The notes: generated by a model from the sequence alone, not told the origin. Counted from the first letter of the stretch, positions 10,435 to 20,277 are shown. The stretch: 20,536 bases of DNA from Irineochytrium annulatum (GCA_027600665.1 JADGJL010000321.1:1-20536), one strand, 5' to 3'. Program-made: numbers and translations.

Positions 10435-11608
10435 ATGAGATATGCCGAGGATCAACGCCAGATCCGAGGTGAGATGCAGAGAAATAGCGAAAAGCAATAA
10501 GTAACATCAAACATAGCTGTGTCCTCGGGATCGTTGGGGTCAGCGAAATTTGTGATTGATTGAGCGTGAAACGAGACTTAACAGAATCGATGACCTACTC
10601 GCCGGCGGCCTGAGGAACGGCGACATCGTTGAATTTTCCGGGTTGACCTCCTCGGGCAAAACACAGGCAAAGATGGCCGTGTTCACAAGTCCTGCTTAAT
10701 TGTGGCCTTGCAGGCGACTTTCAACGCGATGCTTTCAACGCTGATATCATCGTCGAGAGGGACGGTTATTTATATCGACACGCAGAACTCTTTCGCCCCG
10801 GATAGATTGCTGCAGCTGTTCCAAACCAACGAGCAGTTCACACGGGCCAACAAAACAATGGTGTAGTGACGGTGTTGCTTCCTCCTATGGATCTAATATG
10901 TCGGAAGATGGTCGAGGACGTGTTTGGCCGTTTACGATGCATACCTTGCTTTGATTCACATCAACTTCTCAACATATTAGAGACGATATCGCTTGCAGTT
11001 ATGCAGAACGCGGACCCATTTTATCGAAGTGGCAATTTTGCTTTGACGATATTTGATGCATTATCCTTGCTAGACCTTCAGATGGTAGTCATCGACTCAA
11101 TGGCTGGTATATTCGCCTCCGTCGTTGCTAACGGTGCGGATGGTTCATTCGGAAGCCTTACTGATTGCTTTGGGGTGAAGACTATAACACCGTCGGCGAT
11201 GTCGGAAACCAGTTAACGTCAATGGCGAGGTTGAACAAGTTCCCAATCATTGTGAGGCCCGTTTGCACCATTAATGAGGCTAAAAACGCGTAGGTGGTGA
11301 ATTACGCGGTGCATCGATCCCGAAAAGACTTAAACTCAGCCTCCAACTTCTTCTCGGGGGAGCTGAAGCCGGCTCTTGGCGCGGCATGGTCTTTGGTTCC
11401 AAGCATCCAGCTGTTCTTTCGCCAGCTTTCGGAGACAGCCCTGGACTCGGCGCGCATTCCTAAGAATCACGAACGGGAATTGCCGCAGCGAAAGATTTTT
11501 CGGGTGGAGGTCCTGAAAAGCCCACGGTGCAAGGTGATGAAATACATTACCTGCGTGATTACTATCGCTCGTCTAAAAAGGCATTTCTTCGGAGCAGGAA
11601 GGAGCTAG
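10435..11608 (+). CDS. RAD51D: RAD51D-like recombinase paralogue
   Basis: RecA-fold ATPase of the RAD51 paralogue group, acting in homologous recombination. Exons: 10435-10468, 10517-10538, 10585-10666, 10714-10860, 10908-11028, 11074-11133, 11181-11251 and 11294-11608; 283 residues. Seen: GSLGIDDLLAGGL before Walker A GLTSSGKT (38-45), YIDT, the LLQLFQT helix, CFDSHQLLNIL, Walker B MVVIDS (139-144), and KPALGAAWSLVPS (204-216), which is close to the RAD51D hallmark. Human RAD51D has about 80 more N-terminal residues. Here no N-terminal domain could be joined, so the start is provisional. Intron 3 (10667-10713) appears to be GC-AG; a GT alternative at 10679 would make a 35-nt intron and add four residues. 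The 3' end is also open: a 47-nt intron at 11534-11580 could replace the last 25 residues. Spacing to the conserved blocks supports the 11029 and 11134 introns. Confidence 0.8.
10667..10713 (+). other. Probable GC-AG intron
   Basis: Intron 3 of the RAD51D-like gene, 47 nt. The donor context is acacag|gcaaag and the end is ccttgcag, with ttaat as a possible branch site. Removing it leaves the number of residues between GKT and the YID strand almost equal to human RAD51D. The only GT donor nearby (10679) gives a 35-nt intron, shorter than any other I find here. Confidence 0.55.
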
Positions 11609-11752
11609 TGTTTTACTTTAGTGTAAGATCCGTAAACAACAGCGCGTTAAGTATCACCACGCCAAGCCCAATCGAATACATACTAAAAAGACGAGCCCTT
11701 GCATCTGCACCCCCTTCCCTAGTCTTCATCCCTTGGTCAATACAGCCCGAAG

Positions 11753-13804
11753 ATGAGCGTTCGGCGGTCCGGCGAGGACAAACACCTCGTCATCCTGAGG
11801 GCACTCCTAAAGCGGGACGAGAACAAGGTCGGTGTGCCATGGCCGTCGATGCCTAGCTGTCCCGCCTCCTGCATGTATGCATGCATTATGCATGTGCTGA
11901 CGTTCCTTTTAGAAATGCTTCGATTGTCCGGCGAGGGCGCCGTCGTATGTCAACCTGAATGCCTGTAAGTGCTCTTGGGCATTGATGTTGCTTTGCATGC
12001 TCATTCCTTGCTTCAGGCACGTTCATTTGCACGAGATGTAGCGGCCTTCTGCGGAATCTTAAGTAGATTGCTTCTATCTGGCTTCCTTCTGACCTTATCA
12101 CCAGCTTTCGCGTTAAGTCCGTGTCGGCCTCGGTGTTCACCACTCAAGAGATTCAAATGCTGGTGGAGAGTGGCGGGAACGAAGTAAGAGACCGCTTAAA
12201 GAGGGAAGCATTCTCACCACGAACACTAAGGCCGCTCGACAAGTCTTTCTTGGGACTTGGAACCCGAGTTCGTTCGAGGAGCCCAGTGTCACTGCGGACG
12301 AGGGAATTCTCGAGTTCATGAGGATGAAATACATTAAGCGGACGTGGTATGTCCCGAAGTCGGCTGCGCCGGTGGCGGGTGGAAAAAGTCTACGGGGCTC
12401 GGTTTCATCGTTGAACCTACGGATGGCGCCCAGCGCTGTTATGGCGACTGAAGAGTACGTGTCATCACCGACGTCAACTGTGCTTTTCAGCTCGGACGTT
12501 GCAAAGCTTGCGTCGCCTAGGCGCTCGTCTGTGTCGATGGTACGGGTCCGGAGTGATGAATAAGGCTGAGCAATTTCGACTTGCAGGTTAGCAACGGACT
12601 TGTCGACCTCATGTCGTCTGACGAATTGGTGACTTCTGTTGCGCCGACAACGAAACCAACAGACGACTTTGCAGACTTTGTTACAGCGTCTCCGGCGTCG
12701 GCGTCAGCTAATCTTAACGGGCCGACGTCGGTGAATGGAATGGCTGCGGACTTGGGCCTTCTTGAACTAAATGGGGTGTCCGCAAGCCCCGTTTCGTTTG
12801 GCGCGCCTCCGAAGAACTCGCCTGCAGCGGCGGCTTTTGCAAACTTCGCTAACTTCGCGCCGACTCCCGTCTTATCTGCCAACTCCTCTTCCCCGCCAGC
12901 TGCCTCTCCTTTGTTCGTCACGTCCACCCCGACCATTGCTGCACAGACCGCGACTTCAATCTCGTTCGCCTCTTTCCCTCCTGCAAAGCCAACGACCTCG
13001 CCTTTGGACAGTTTGTCCCAGCTCACCCCTGCTCCATCTCCCATCGTTGCAAAAGCTGAGAATCCGCAGAAGAAGCAAGCCGTCCCCCCTTCGCCCGCTA
13101 GGGATCCGTCAGACCCTTACGCCGCCTTACGGGGACTGGATGCATCGTCGGCCTCGGCCTTCGAGGTTACTCGCGTGGAAGAGGAGCCTGCCGCATATGA
13201 CCCGAACGACCCTTACGCCGCGCTGAGAGGTATCAACCGAGACGCCGCGATCCTTGCGCCCGGCGCTTTCACCTACAATGCGGAGCCAAGTAAGCGTTGG
13301 TTTTCCTCCCCTTTCGCCGTTCCTAATTCTTGCGTTCCCAAAAGAAGTGAGTCTTGACAGGCGCCGAAGTTCAGCTTTCTCGAACTCCAACTCTTCCCAT
13401 TCCCTGCCGTCTCCTGCCGCCCAGCCCGTCACACCGCCCAACGAACCCGCAAAGAGCGAAGTCAACGGTGGCGGGTGGGCCGACTTTGGCTCGTTCGGCC
13501 AACCCGCGTCTGTCGCGACGCCCCGAAAGCAGTCGATGGACTTCCGAAACTCCACCGGGAAAGGGACGTTCGCGTCCTTCGCCGCCTTCGAGGGGCTTAC
13601 ATCTGGTGGTGACGGGAAGGCGAAGAAGTTTGTTGAACCTGCCGCTCCGGACTTCGGGGACTTTGGAGACTTCGTCGCAGGTATGCTGGTGAATCGTGTA
13701 TGTGAGTGATCTAATTTATTTGAGCGGGTGAGCAAAAGGTTTTGCAACCAAAAAAGCCGAACCCGTTCGAAGGTCTTGATTCTTTAGGAGGATTTAGGAA
13801 GTAG
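11753..13804 (+). CDS. AGFG1: AGFG/HRB-type ArfGAP with F-rich and NPF motifs
   Basis: ArfGAP-domain protein expected to act in clathrin/EH-domain vesicle trafficking. Exons: 11753-11827, 11913-11964, 12017-12062, 12105-12183, 12231-12539, 12587-13289, 13345-13680 and 13725-13804; 559 residues, nearly the length of human AGFG1. The zinc finger is C27-x2-C30-x16-C47-x2-C50, followed by CSGLLR with the likely arginine finger R55, then FRVKSVSASVFTTQEIQMLV and the WLG-like VFLGTWNP block. YIKRTWYVP closes the GAP domain. The rest is Ser/Ala/Pro-rich with FANFANF, DDFADF, WADFGSF and FGDFGDF motifs. Residues 364-371 and 395-402 repeat DPYAALRG, matching the DRYAAL element of AGFG. NPFEGL (546-551) near the C-terminus is an EH-domain ligand. 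The final intron (13681-13724, branch ctaat) is chosen because it restores this NPF frame. Confidence 0.9.
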
Positions 13805-14031
13805 CCGCTTGATGCCTCCGCACGCAAGTGCGGCTCGTATTCGTATCTTTGCCTTGGGATTCCCGTGGCTTTTGCTCCCTATATTTTTCCCATATTGTCT
13901 GTCGGTGTATAGTGCATCAGCCTCTTTAGTAGTCGTCATTGGTCACGCGCCGATTAAACGAAAAAGATAACATCATTTATGTAAAAGTGAATGCGCATGC
14001 TAGTGAAAAGAACAAAAAAGACGGAAAGTCA
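13805..14031. other. Convergent 3' intergenic region
   Basis: About 230 bp between the AGFG and PAN3 stop codons. A/T-rich around 13860-14030. It contains both 3' UTRs; no ORF or structure stands out. Confidence 0.6.
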
Positions 14032-15589
14032 CTATACTAAAAGGCTTTGAAATGATGAATTAAGGCATTGTTTCAAATCCTTGTAGCTGACGATGAGACA
14101 AGACTGGTCGTCTCGGCTCGTCAGCATGATCTTCTCGTCTAACCCAACCTCCAATTTATTGAGGCAGGTTAGAGAGTGGACAAGATCAACGACGGCTTTC
14201 CCATTTTCGTCCACCTGGTGAAATACGTAGTCCCGGAAGAGCTTAAGCAGATATCGGTCGCCGGTTTCTGACCACGACGGGTCCATGTCCAACCTAATCA
14301 GGTTAGTCGAGATTTATAGCGTGAACAATACGCACTCGGGTCTTTCATTGATAAACGCGAGTTTGCACAAGAGCCGAAATATTCGCGCATTTTCCGTCTC
14401 CACCATTGTTTCGTGCTCAAGCAGATCATTTTGACTTCGCAACAACGACAATTAAAGAGCGATCAGCACGAACAAAACTCACTGATGCGTGTTGTTGATC
14501 TCATGCAGAATCCTTGGCCCTATCATCGCGATAACGTCGTCGATCGTTTTCACGTTACTCGGTTTGCTCAGCAAATACAACACCATGTTCTTCAAATCAG
14601 CAGAATGGCTATGTGTGAGCATCTCGATGCTTTGCGGCAGATTGTTGATGGCTTGCAATGATCCGCAAGCCAGGGCGACAACGAGATGCCCGAAGTGGAT
14701 CAAATCGTCATGCTACACCCAATCTACCTCAGCATAACTTCCTTCGGCATGGCCAAAAAACCTGAGCATTGGCGAGTCCCTGACTTCCATCGTAGTTCAG
14801 CACGTCATAGATTCCGCACCCGTTCAGCCGGATTCTATTCCTGCTTGTGAGGATGATCTTCGTCGGATCCATCGCGTGTGACGCCAGGCCCGCCGAATGG
14901 ATCGTCTTGAGCGCCGATACGATCTGCGCCACGTACGACCAGATTACCTTCTCGGCCACGGGTGCGACGACAATGGGCCCACCGGACGCGCTCGCGAAGT
15001 GCTTCGCTTGCAACGTCTCGGACAGGGGGTGGTAGTCGTAGACAAACACCAGGGCTGCGAAACGAGCTCGCTTAGAGCCCGAGGCCCGTCAAACAGCAAA
15101 GAAGCCAAGCGCTTACAGTTATCTCCGAACGCCGGCGTTGAGAACACCTCCCGTAGTGACACGATGTTCGGGTGCCGTATCCTCCTCCAACCCTCGATGC
15201 CCCCGAACGCGGCGTCGTTGATAATCCTCATGCCTCCATAATTGTTCACAATCATGATCTCCCCTTCTCAACTCATCCCAGACGGAAACGTTACCATCAA
15301 TCCTGCGGAGGGCGTACGGCTTCCCGTCCATGGCACCAATGGCCTTGTAGACAAACGACGGCTGCCCAAAGGACGCGGCCCTCCGCTCGGTGCTGAGGTC
15401 CTCCAGCGGGAACAGAGAGTAAAAGCCCGCGAGCTCGAGGGGGAGCCGGAGGGCCTGCATTGCTGACAACCGATAGTGAGCCAACGCATCCATAGATGGA
15501 TCACACGTACTGTTCGCATCTAGCTGCTGCAAACAGGCCTCATTCCGCTGTTGGAGGATGGAGTTGTCCCTCGTTTCCCGGAAGTGCAT
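14032..15589 (-). CDS. PAN3: PAN3, regulatory subunit of the PAN2-PAN3 deadenylase
   Basis: PAN3 dimerises, binds poly(A) and recruits the PAN2 nuclease to start mRNA poly(A) tail trimming. Exons on the minus strand: 15589-15295, 15233-15117, 15054-14762, 14712-14483, 14434-14336 and 14293-14032; 431 residues from the first ATG of the pseudokinase exon. Seen: [20 protein letters not shown] (pseudokinase N-lobe), [49 protein letters not shown] where the kinase catalytic loop would be, a linker helix [27 protein letters not shown], and the C-terminal knob with [18 protein letters not shown]. All introns are in phase. The family's N-terminal part (CCCH zinc finger, PAM2 motif) is not found. The open frame continues upstream of the ATG to a TAA near 15659, so the true start is probably in an upstream exon I could not resolve. 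Confidence 0.92.
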
Positions 15590-15786
15590 GATCTCCCAGC
15601 AAGATTTGACGATATCGACAAGCCACCGGTGAACTTCGTGAACTGCCCAATGCCTTTAATTTATTTTTGATTTTTTCTTTCCTTGGTTTTTGTTGACCGT
15701 CGAGGTTTTTCGTGCACACGCAATGGCAGTAATCGCCAAAAAGGAAAAAAAAAAATATTAATATTTGCCAAGAATGCGGATCTTAC

Positions 15787-16068
15787 TTTGTACATGGCAG
15801 CTTCTAGTTGTCCCTCTTCTCGCTGCAGAGCTCTCAAGGCACCGTCTTTCTGACCTTCGCCGGACGTACTTGGAGGGAGTGGGATCGTTGTCTCCCCTCC
15901 CTCCAATCGCTTGTTGTGAGGGACATCTCCACAGCGCCACGTCAGGCATCATTGCACTGCGAGGTCAGATGTGCGTGCTTTCATACTCTTTCTTGTCAGG
16001 TCATTCCTGGCGCAGAGGCCGCAGCCATGCACATAAATAGGCTCATCTTCCGGTTTGGCCTGCACCAT
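15787..16068 (-). other. Coding-like minus-strand fragment upstream of PAN3
   Basis: From an ATG at 16068 a frame gives a 39-residue peptide with IYVHGCGLCARNDLTRK, then a TGA (15951-15949). The same frame then stays open to 15787 and encodes TTIPLPPSTSGEGQKDG and the helix ALRALQREEGQLEAAMYK, next to a GTAAGA donor at 15786. A possible 60-nt in-frame intron (15986-15927, GTATGA donor, ctgac branch, GAG acceptor) would remove the stop. It could be the missing PAN3 N-terminus, a small separate gene, or chance. The phase from the 15786 donor does not match the PAN3 exon without another junction, so the link is unproven. Confidence 0.3.
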
Positions 16069-16263
16069 GGCTGTAACCTTGGGTACTCGAGACTGCAGAG
16101 TCCAACAACTCAGGCCATCGAGAATTCCAATAACTGGCGGAGTTCGATGCGAGGTGGATCAATTCGATATGATGCTTTATAGGGCGGTCGGGTACAACAA
16201 GATTTACGAATGAGTACGGATTTTACGAGGACAGGTTAGGATCGCTGTTAGGATATCGTCACG

Positions 16264-16292
16264 CTTTAGGTTCTCTGCTGCATAACCTAAAG
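16264..16292. repeat. Perfect 9-bp inverted repeat
   Basis: Arms ctttaggtt (16264-16272) and aacctaaag (16284-16292) are exact reverse complements around an 11-nt loop. It lies about 230 bp upstream of the fusion gene start. It could be a binding site for a dimeric factor or a hairpin in a 5' leader. Confidence 0.6.
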
Positions 16293-16517
16293 TTATGATC
16301 TCAGAGGATGACGGCCCATACAGGAAGAAGAGTAAACCTTGACTGCAATTGTGCAGGTGCACGGATCCAAAGGGAGGTGTGATGTGTGGTCAAGTCGGTT
16401 TGGACTGCCGGATCCAGGACGCGGCCCTCGCCGCAACGCCTTTCCCTCTAAAGGCTCGCCGCCGCGACCATCATCACCACTATCCCTTTCCCCTTGCTCG
16501 ACTTGGCATCACCATCA

Positions 16518-19500
16518 ATGGCGGGCTCCCATCTCCCTTCTGACCATATCGCGCCTACCACTTCCACGATTGGCGCCATCTCCGTCTTCGTCCTCATCCC
16601 GCCGTCGCCATCCACAAAGGACGCCGTCGACATCATCCAGCGGATAAGGAGCGCCCACGACCGTCGCGCCTTCGGGCGGCACCCACCCCACGTCACGATC
16701 TTGCCCCCGAACCAGCTCCCGCCCGCCCAGATCACGCCCGCTGACCTCGTCGCGCATCTCGCATCATTTGCCGCAACTGTCGAACCCTTCAAGCTCATCC
16801 TGGATCGCGTCAGCGTCCTCAGGCACAGCCATGGGACCAACAGTATCGTACTTGAGCCCAGCCAAGCCAAGCGCTCCAAGCTCGGCTCGCAGGCGCTGAG
16901 GATGCTGCACTCCGGGCTCGCGGCTGCCCTGCCACCCCTGGACATCGAGCCACAGCGGCATGCGTTCAGGCCGCATCTCACCTTGGCCGCTACTTCGAGG
17001 GGCGTCGACGCCGCCGCGCTGGCGGAGGAGTTCAGGACCGTAATCAGGCCCGTAGAAATCTGCGTGGATCGCGTCACGGTGATGACGAAGCTCGTCGGAA
17101 ATGGGGAGCCATATTTGCCCGCTTACGAAGTGTCGTTGGCAGCCGCGGCGGGTTCGAGCTCTCCGCCACATTTCTCTTCCTTGCAGCTCTCTCGTGAGGT
17201 AAATGAAACTTTCGTTTGTCGGCTTATCGTGGTCTGATATGGCTTTACTGGAACAGGGCCCTTTGAACGCTTACAAGTACAACAATGATTATTCATCATG
17301 GCGGCCACACGAGGACGTCATGGATGCACTTCCTGGTCATCTGAAACTGTTGACGTACAATATTTTGAACGACTTTACCAACGACGGCGATCACGACTGC
17401 GCAGTCCGATATGAGATTATCCTCCACACCCTGTCTACCATCGACGCTGATGTCATCGCTCTGCAAGAGGCCACGGCTAGCTTTGTCGCCCTGATGATGG
17501 AGTCCGCTTGGCTCCGATCAACTTACCACCTCTCCACTATCGTCAACCCGAGCGATGGCTCCTGCCACTTGCCAACGGGCCTGGTCATTCTCGCCAAACA
17601 ACCCTTTGCCTCCCGTTCGGTCTTGCTCTCCGTCGGCAAGCGCGCGCTAGTGGCCCGCTTTGCGGACGTCACCATTGCCACTATCCATCTGACATCCGAC
17701 TACAAGTCCGATAAATCCGCCTTGCGCGCCCTCCAGTGGCGCGCTCTTATGCCACACCTGCCGGCTGACCAGGACGAGCCGGTCGTCGTGTTGGGAGACT
17801 TGAACACCAACGAGGGAGCGGACCTCGAGGGCCTCGTGAATGCATGCGGTTTCGCGGACGCGCACGTCGAGGCCAACGGGGTCGAAAATGGACATTTGCG
17901 CTTCACGTATGATAGCGAGCGCAACGAATTGGCGCGAAGGATTTCGAAGAAGCAGCTGAGGGACAGGATCGACAGGGTACTGATTCGCGGTGCCGGTTGG
18001 GGCGTCGTCTCGTGTGGGGTCGATGAGGGTAGGGTCGACGGGCGCGTTGGAAGCGATCACGGCGCGCTTGTGTGCGAAATTGCGAGAGGAGCCCAGGACG
18101 GCTCGCCGCAGCTTTCTCGGTCGGGGCTGAACGGGACGCCGGCGGTGCTTCCGGGCTACGACGAGGCGGCGTCCGACCTTGCATCTGACCCGGTGATGGC
18201 GGCGTTCTTGCAGAGCCGCGGATCGATTCCGGACGAGGCGGCCCACACGGCTCGGGCGGCGGCGTTCCGCGCGCTGGCTGGGTTTCTGGGAACGCTACTG
18301 CAGCCAGCGCCTGTACGCGTTGAGCCCGTGGGGTCCTTTGCGATAGGCACGTGGTCAGTCGACTCGGATCTGGACATACTTTGCGTGAGCCTTGTGTCGA
18401 GGAGTTCAGTTATCGCTGCACTTCGAGGTGACGACGAAGGGGCTGTCGGGCCTCACCACACGTCGGATAGCGCGCTGCCGGATAACATCCGGATTCTTCG
18501 GATCGTGGAGGATGCCAGAGTCCCCATTGTCGAGCTTCGAGTTGACGGGATGAAGGTCGACCTTCAATACTGTAGCCTTCCCCTGCTTGTCCCCGATGTG
18601 TGAGTTTATTTGGTTGTCAATTTTTCACATTCCCTTATGCTGAAGCCTGTGATAGCCCTAGCATGACCCTTGATACTTTCCTGACCACCGCGGCCTCACC
18701 TCACCTTCACCCCTCCGAGCTCCAGACCATTTGCAGCCGAACTGACGTCCTCGCTATCCGTGCTCGTATACATGCCGATAACATGTCCTCCTTCCGCCTC
18801 GCGACCCGCTATCTTCGCAGCTGGTCAGGTGCCCGCGGCCTCCGCGGTGCCCGCCTGGGCCTCTTGCCGTCGCACGCGCTTACCGTCCTCATAGCTCGCG
18901 TCGTGCCGTCCCACGCCATCTCAGCCGTCGACCTTGTCCGACTCTTCTTCAAAACGTATGCGGCATGGAACTGGGAGCAGCCGGTTACATGGGTTGAGGG
19001 GCAAAGCAGGGGGCGGACCGACGGCCCGATGAGCATCGTTTGCCCGTCCGCGAGTGGGATCAATGTGGTCAGAGGGTGTGTTGCGGAGAGCACGAGGGAC
19101 TTGTTGGTGAAGGAGCTGAAGAGGGCGTCTGATCTCGGTAATGATATCGAGAGCATTGCTTTCCCGTATGACCCTCTGGCCAGGTTTGTTTTTGCTCCCT
19201 TGCGCGCTATACTGCCCAGTTACTAATGTGGTGGTCTGATAGCCATACTTCTTTCATCCGCATCGACCTCTACGCCTCCACGGCATCCCACTTCGCAACG
19301 CTGTTGGCGCACATGGAACATCTCGTCCCACGCCTCGTCTTCTCGCTCGAGAAACGCTGCCCAAACATCACCCCGCGCCTTTGGCCCGGCTGGTTCGTCG
19401 AGTCCTCTGGCGACCCGGAGACCTCTGCGACGCTCGTCCTAGGCCTCGACAAGCGCGCCCCGGCGGCAACCATCACCATCCCGACTCCAGCCCAGGCCCG

Positions 19501-20068
19501 CACGACGTTCCTGGAAGTGCTGTCGTCGTTCGCGTCCGACGTCCAAAGGTGGGGCGGATTTAAAAGCGAGGCCATGTGGATCAACGTCGCCCACGCTCCC
19601 GCGGCGGACGTCGCCGGGCTCATCCCGATTGTGAGGGATGGCGGTGAGGTGGAGGACGAGGATGAGGACGGCGAGGGTGTCCGTGATGGGCCTGGGTCCG
19701 ACTCGGAGTTCGAGAAAGAGCTAGACGGCCATCAGGCCGTTGCCCCGGCGATAGTCGGCTCCGTGCCTCGCCCGACGCTGTGGTCTTCCGCGCCGCCGCC
19801 ACGCGCGCCCTGCACGAAGCTGCGCTCGTCTGCAGACGTGTTCAACCGGCTAGTATGGGACGGTGGTTACGACACCAGCCGGTACGTCGTCGGCTATATG
19901 GACCGGTTCGTGGGTATGCTCGAGGTCGGGCTGGAGGAGTTTGCGAGGCGGAAGGCTGATATCGATGGCGATGAGTGGATCCCCTTCCATCGCGTCTGGT
20001 ACTTTCGGGACGTGGATGGGACGGTTGTTTGGGACCGGAAGCAGAAGGTGGATCTGGTGTTTGTGTAG
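16518..20068 (+). CDS. 2H phosphoesterase - EEP - poly(A) polymerase - MJ1316 fusion, putative RNA-end processing enzyme
   Basis: Exons: 16518-17198, 17257-18599, 18656-19183 and 19243-20068; 1125 residues, all junctions GT-AG and in phase. Residues 1-227: 2H phosphoesterase with two HxT motifs, H58-V-T60 (HPPHVTIL) and H153-L-T155 (RPHLTLA); such domains open or join cyclic or 2'-5' RNA ends. Residues about 250-503: endonuclease/exonuclease/phosphatase fold with TYN (N262), LQE (E298), IHLTS (H371), GDLN (D408, N410) and SDH (493-495). Residues about 528-980: canonical poly(A)-polymerase architecture with GS-x10-DLD (G586, D598, D600), third acid D662, FFKTYAAWNWEQP in the central domain and a degenerate RNA-binding region. 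Residues 981-1045: acidic linker. Residues 1046-1117: MJ1316 (DUF504) domain with FNRLVWDGG, DRF, IPFHR and DGTVVWDR. The combination points to repair or tailing of RNA 3' ends; that is inference. Intron 1 falls exactly between the 2H and EEP domains. Confidence 0.9.
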
Positions 20069-20277
20069 TGGTGCTTGTTTCGTATTAAGTTGGGAGCCGG
20101 CTGCCCTACATCTTGGAAGTATTTGCTGAGCACTATAAACACAGCTGATGTCGGCATTCCAAGGGTTCGTATTTGTCTTGCCTGCGGTCAAGTTCCTTCG
20201 TTGCTGGCTGTACAATTTAAAGCTCTTTTTGTAATATATCGGCATTGATTTTTTAGTGTTATGAAATGAGTAGTCAA
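20069..20277. other. Convergent 3' intergenic region
   Basis: About 210 bp between the fusion gene stop and the ADE1 stop. T-rich and A/T-rich near 20215-20260. Holds both 3' UTRs; nothing else seen. Confidence 0.6.

Larger units (their letters stand above)
15590..16517. other. Head-to-head region between PAN3 and the RNA-processing fusion gene
   Basis: About 930 bp. It must hold the promoter of the plus-strand fusion gene and the 5' region of PAN3, including any missing PAN3 exons. It contains minus-strand coding-like fragments (16068-15787), a perfect 9-bp inverted repeat (16264-16292) and a short A run at 15747-15755. The plus-strand frame at 15808-16182 has no recognisable content. Confidence 0.55.

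Noticed and set aside
10344..10472. Plus-strand frame MVEGLCMDCEVEPSELHG as the N-terminus of the RAD51D-like gene
   Set aside because: Its phase at the only good donor (10469) is wrong for the next conserved exon, and it has no resemblance to the RAD51D N-terminal domain.
12517..13044. 175-codon minus-strand open frame
   Set aside because: Opposite the Ser/Ala/Phe-rich AGFG exon; the composition is explained by reverse reading of that repeat-rich sequence.
15808..16182. 124-codon plus-strand frame upstream of the fusion gene
   Set aside because: No family resemblance and no splice path into the fusion gene; likely 5' flank.
16448..17077. 209-codon minus-strand open frame
   Set aside because: It is antisense to the 2H domain, whose HxT motifs and exon junctions are convincing; the frame is a product of high GC content.
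17647..18246. 199-codon minus-strand open frame
   Set aside because: Antisense shadow of the EEP/polymerase exon, Arg-rich with no recognisable domain.
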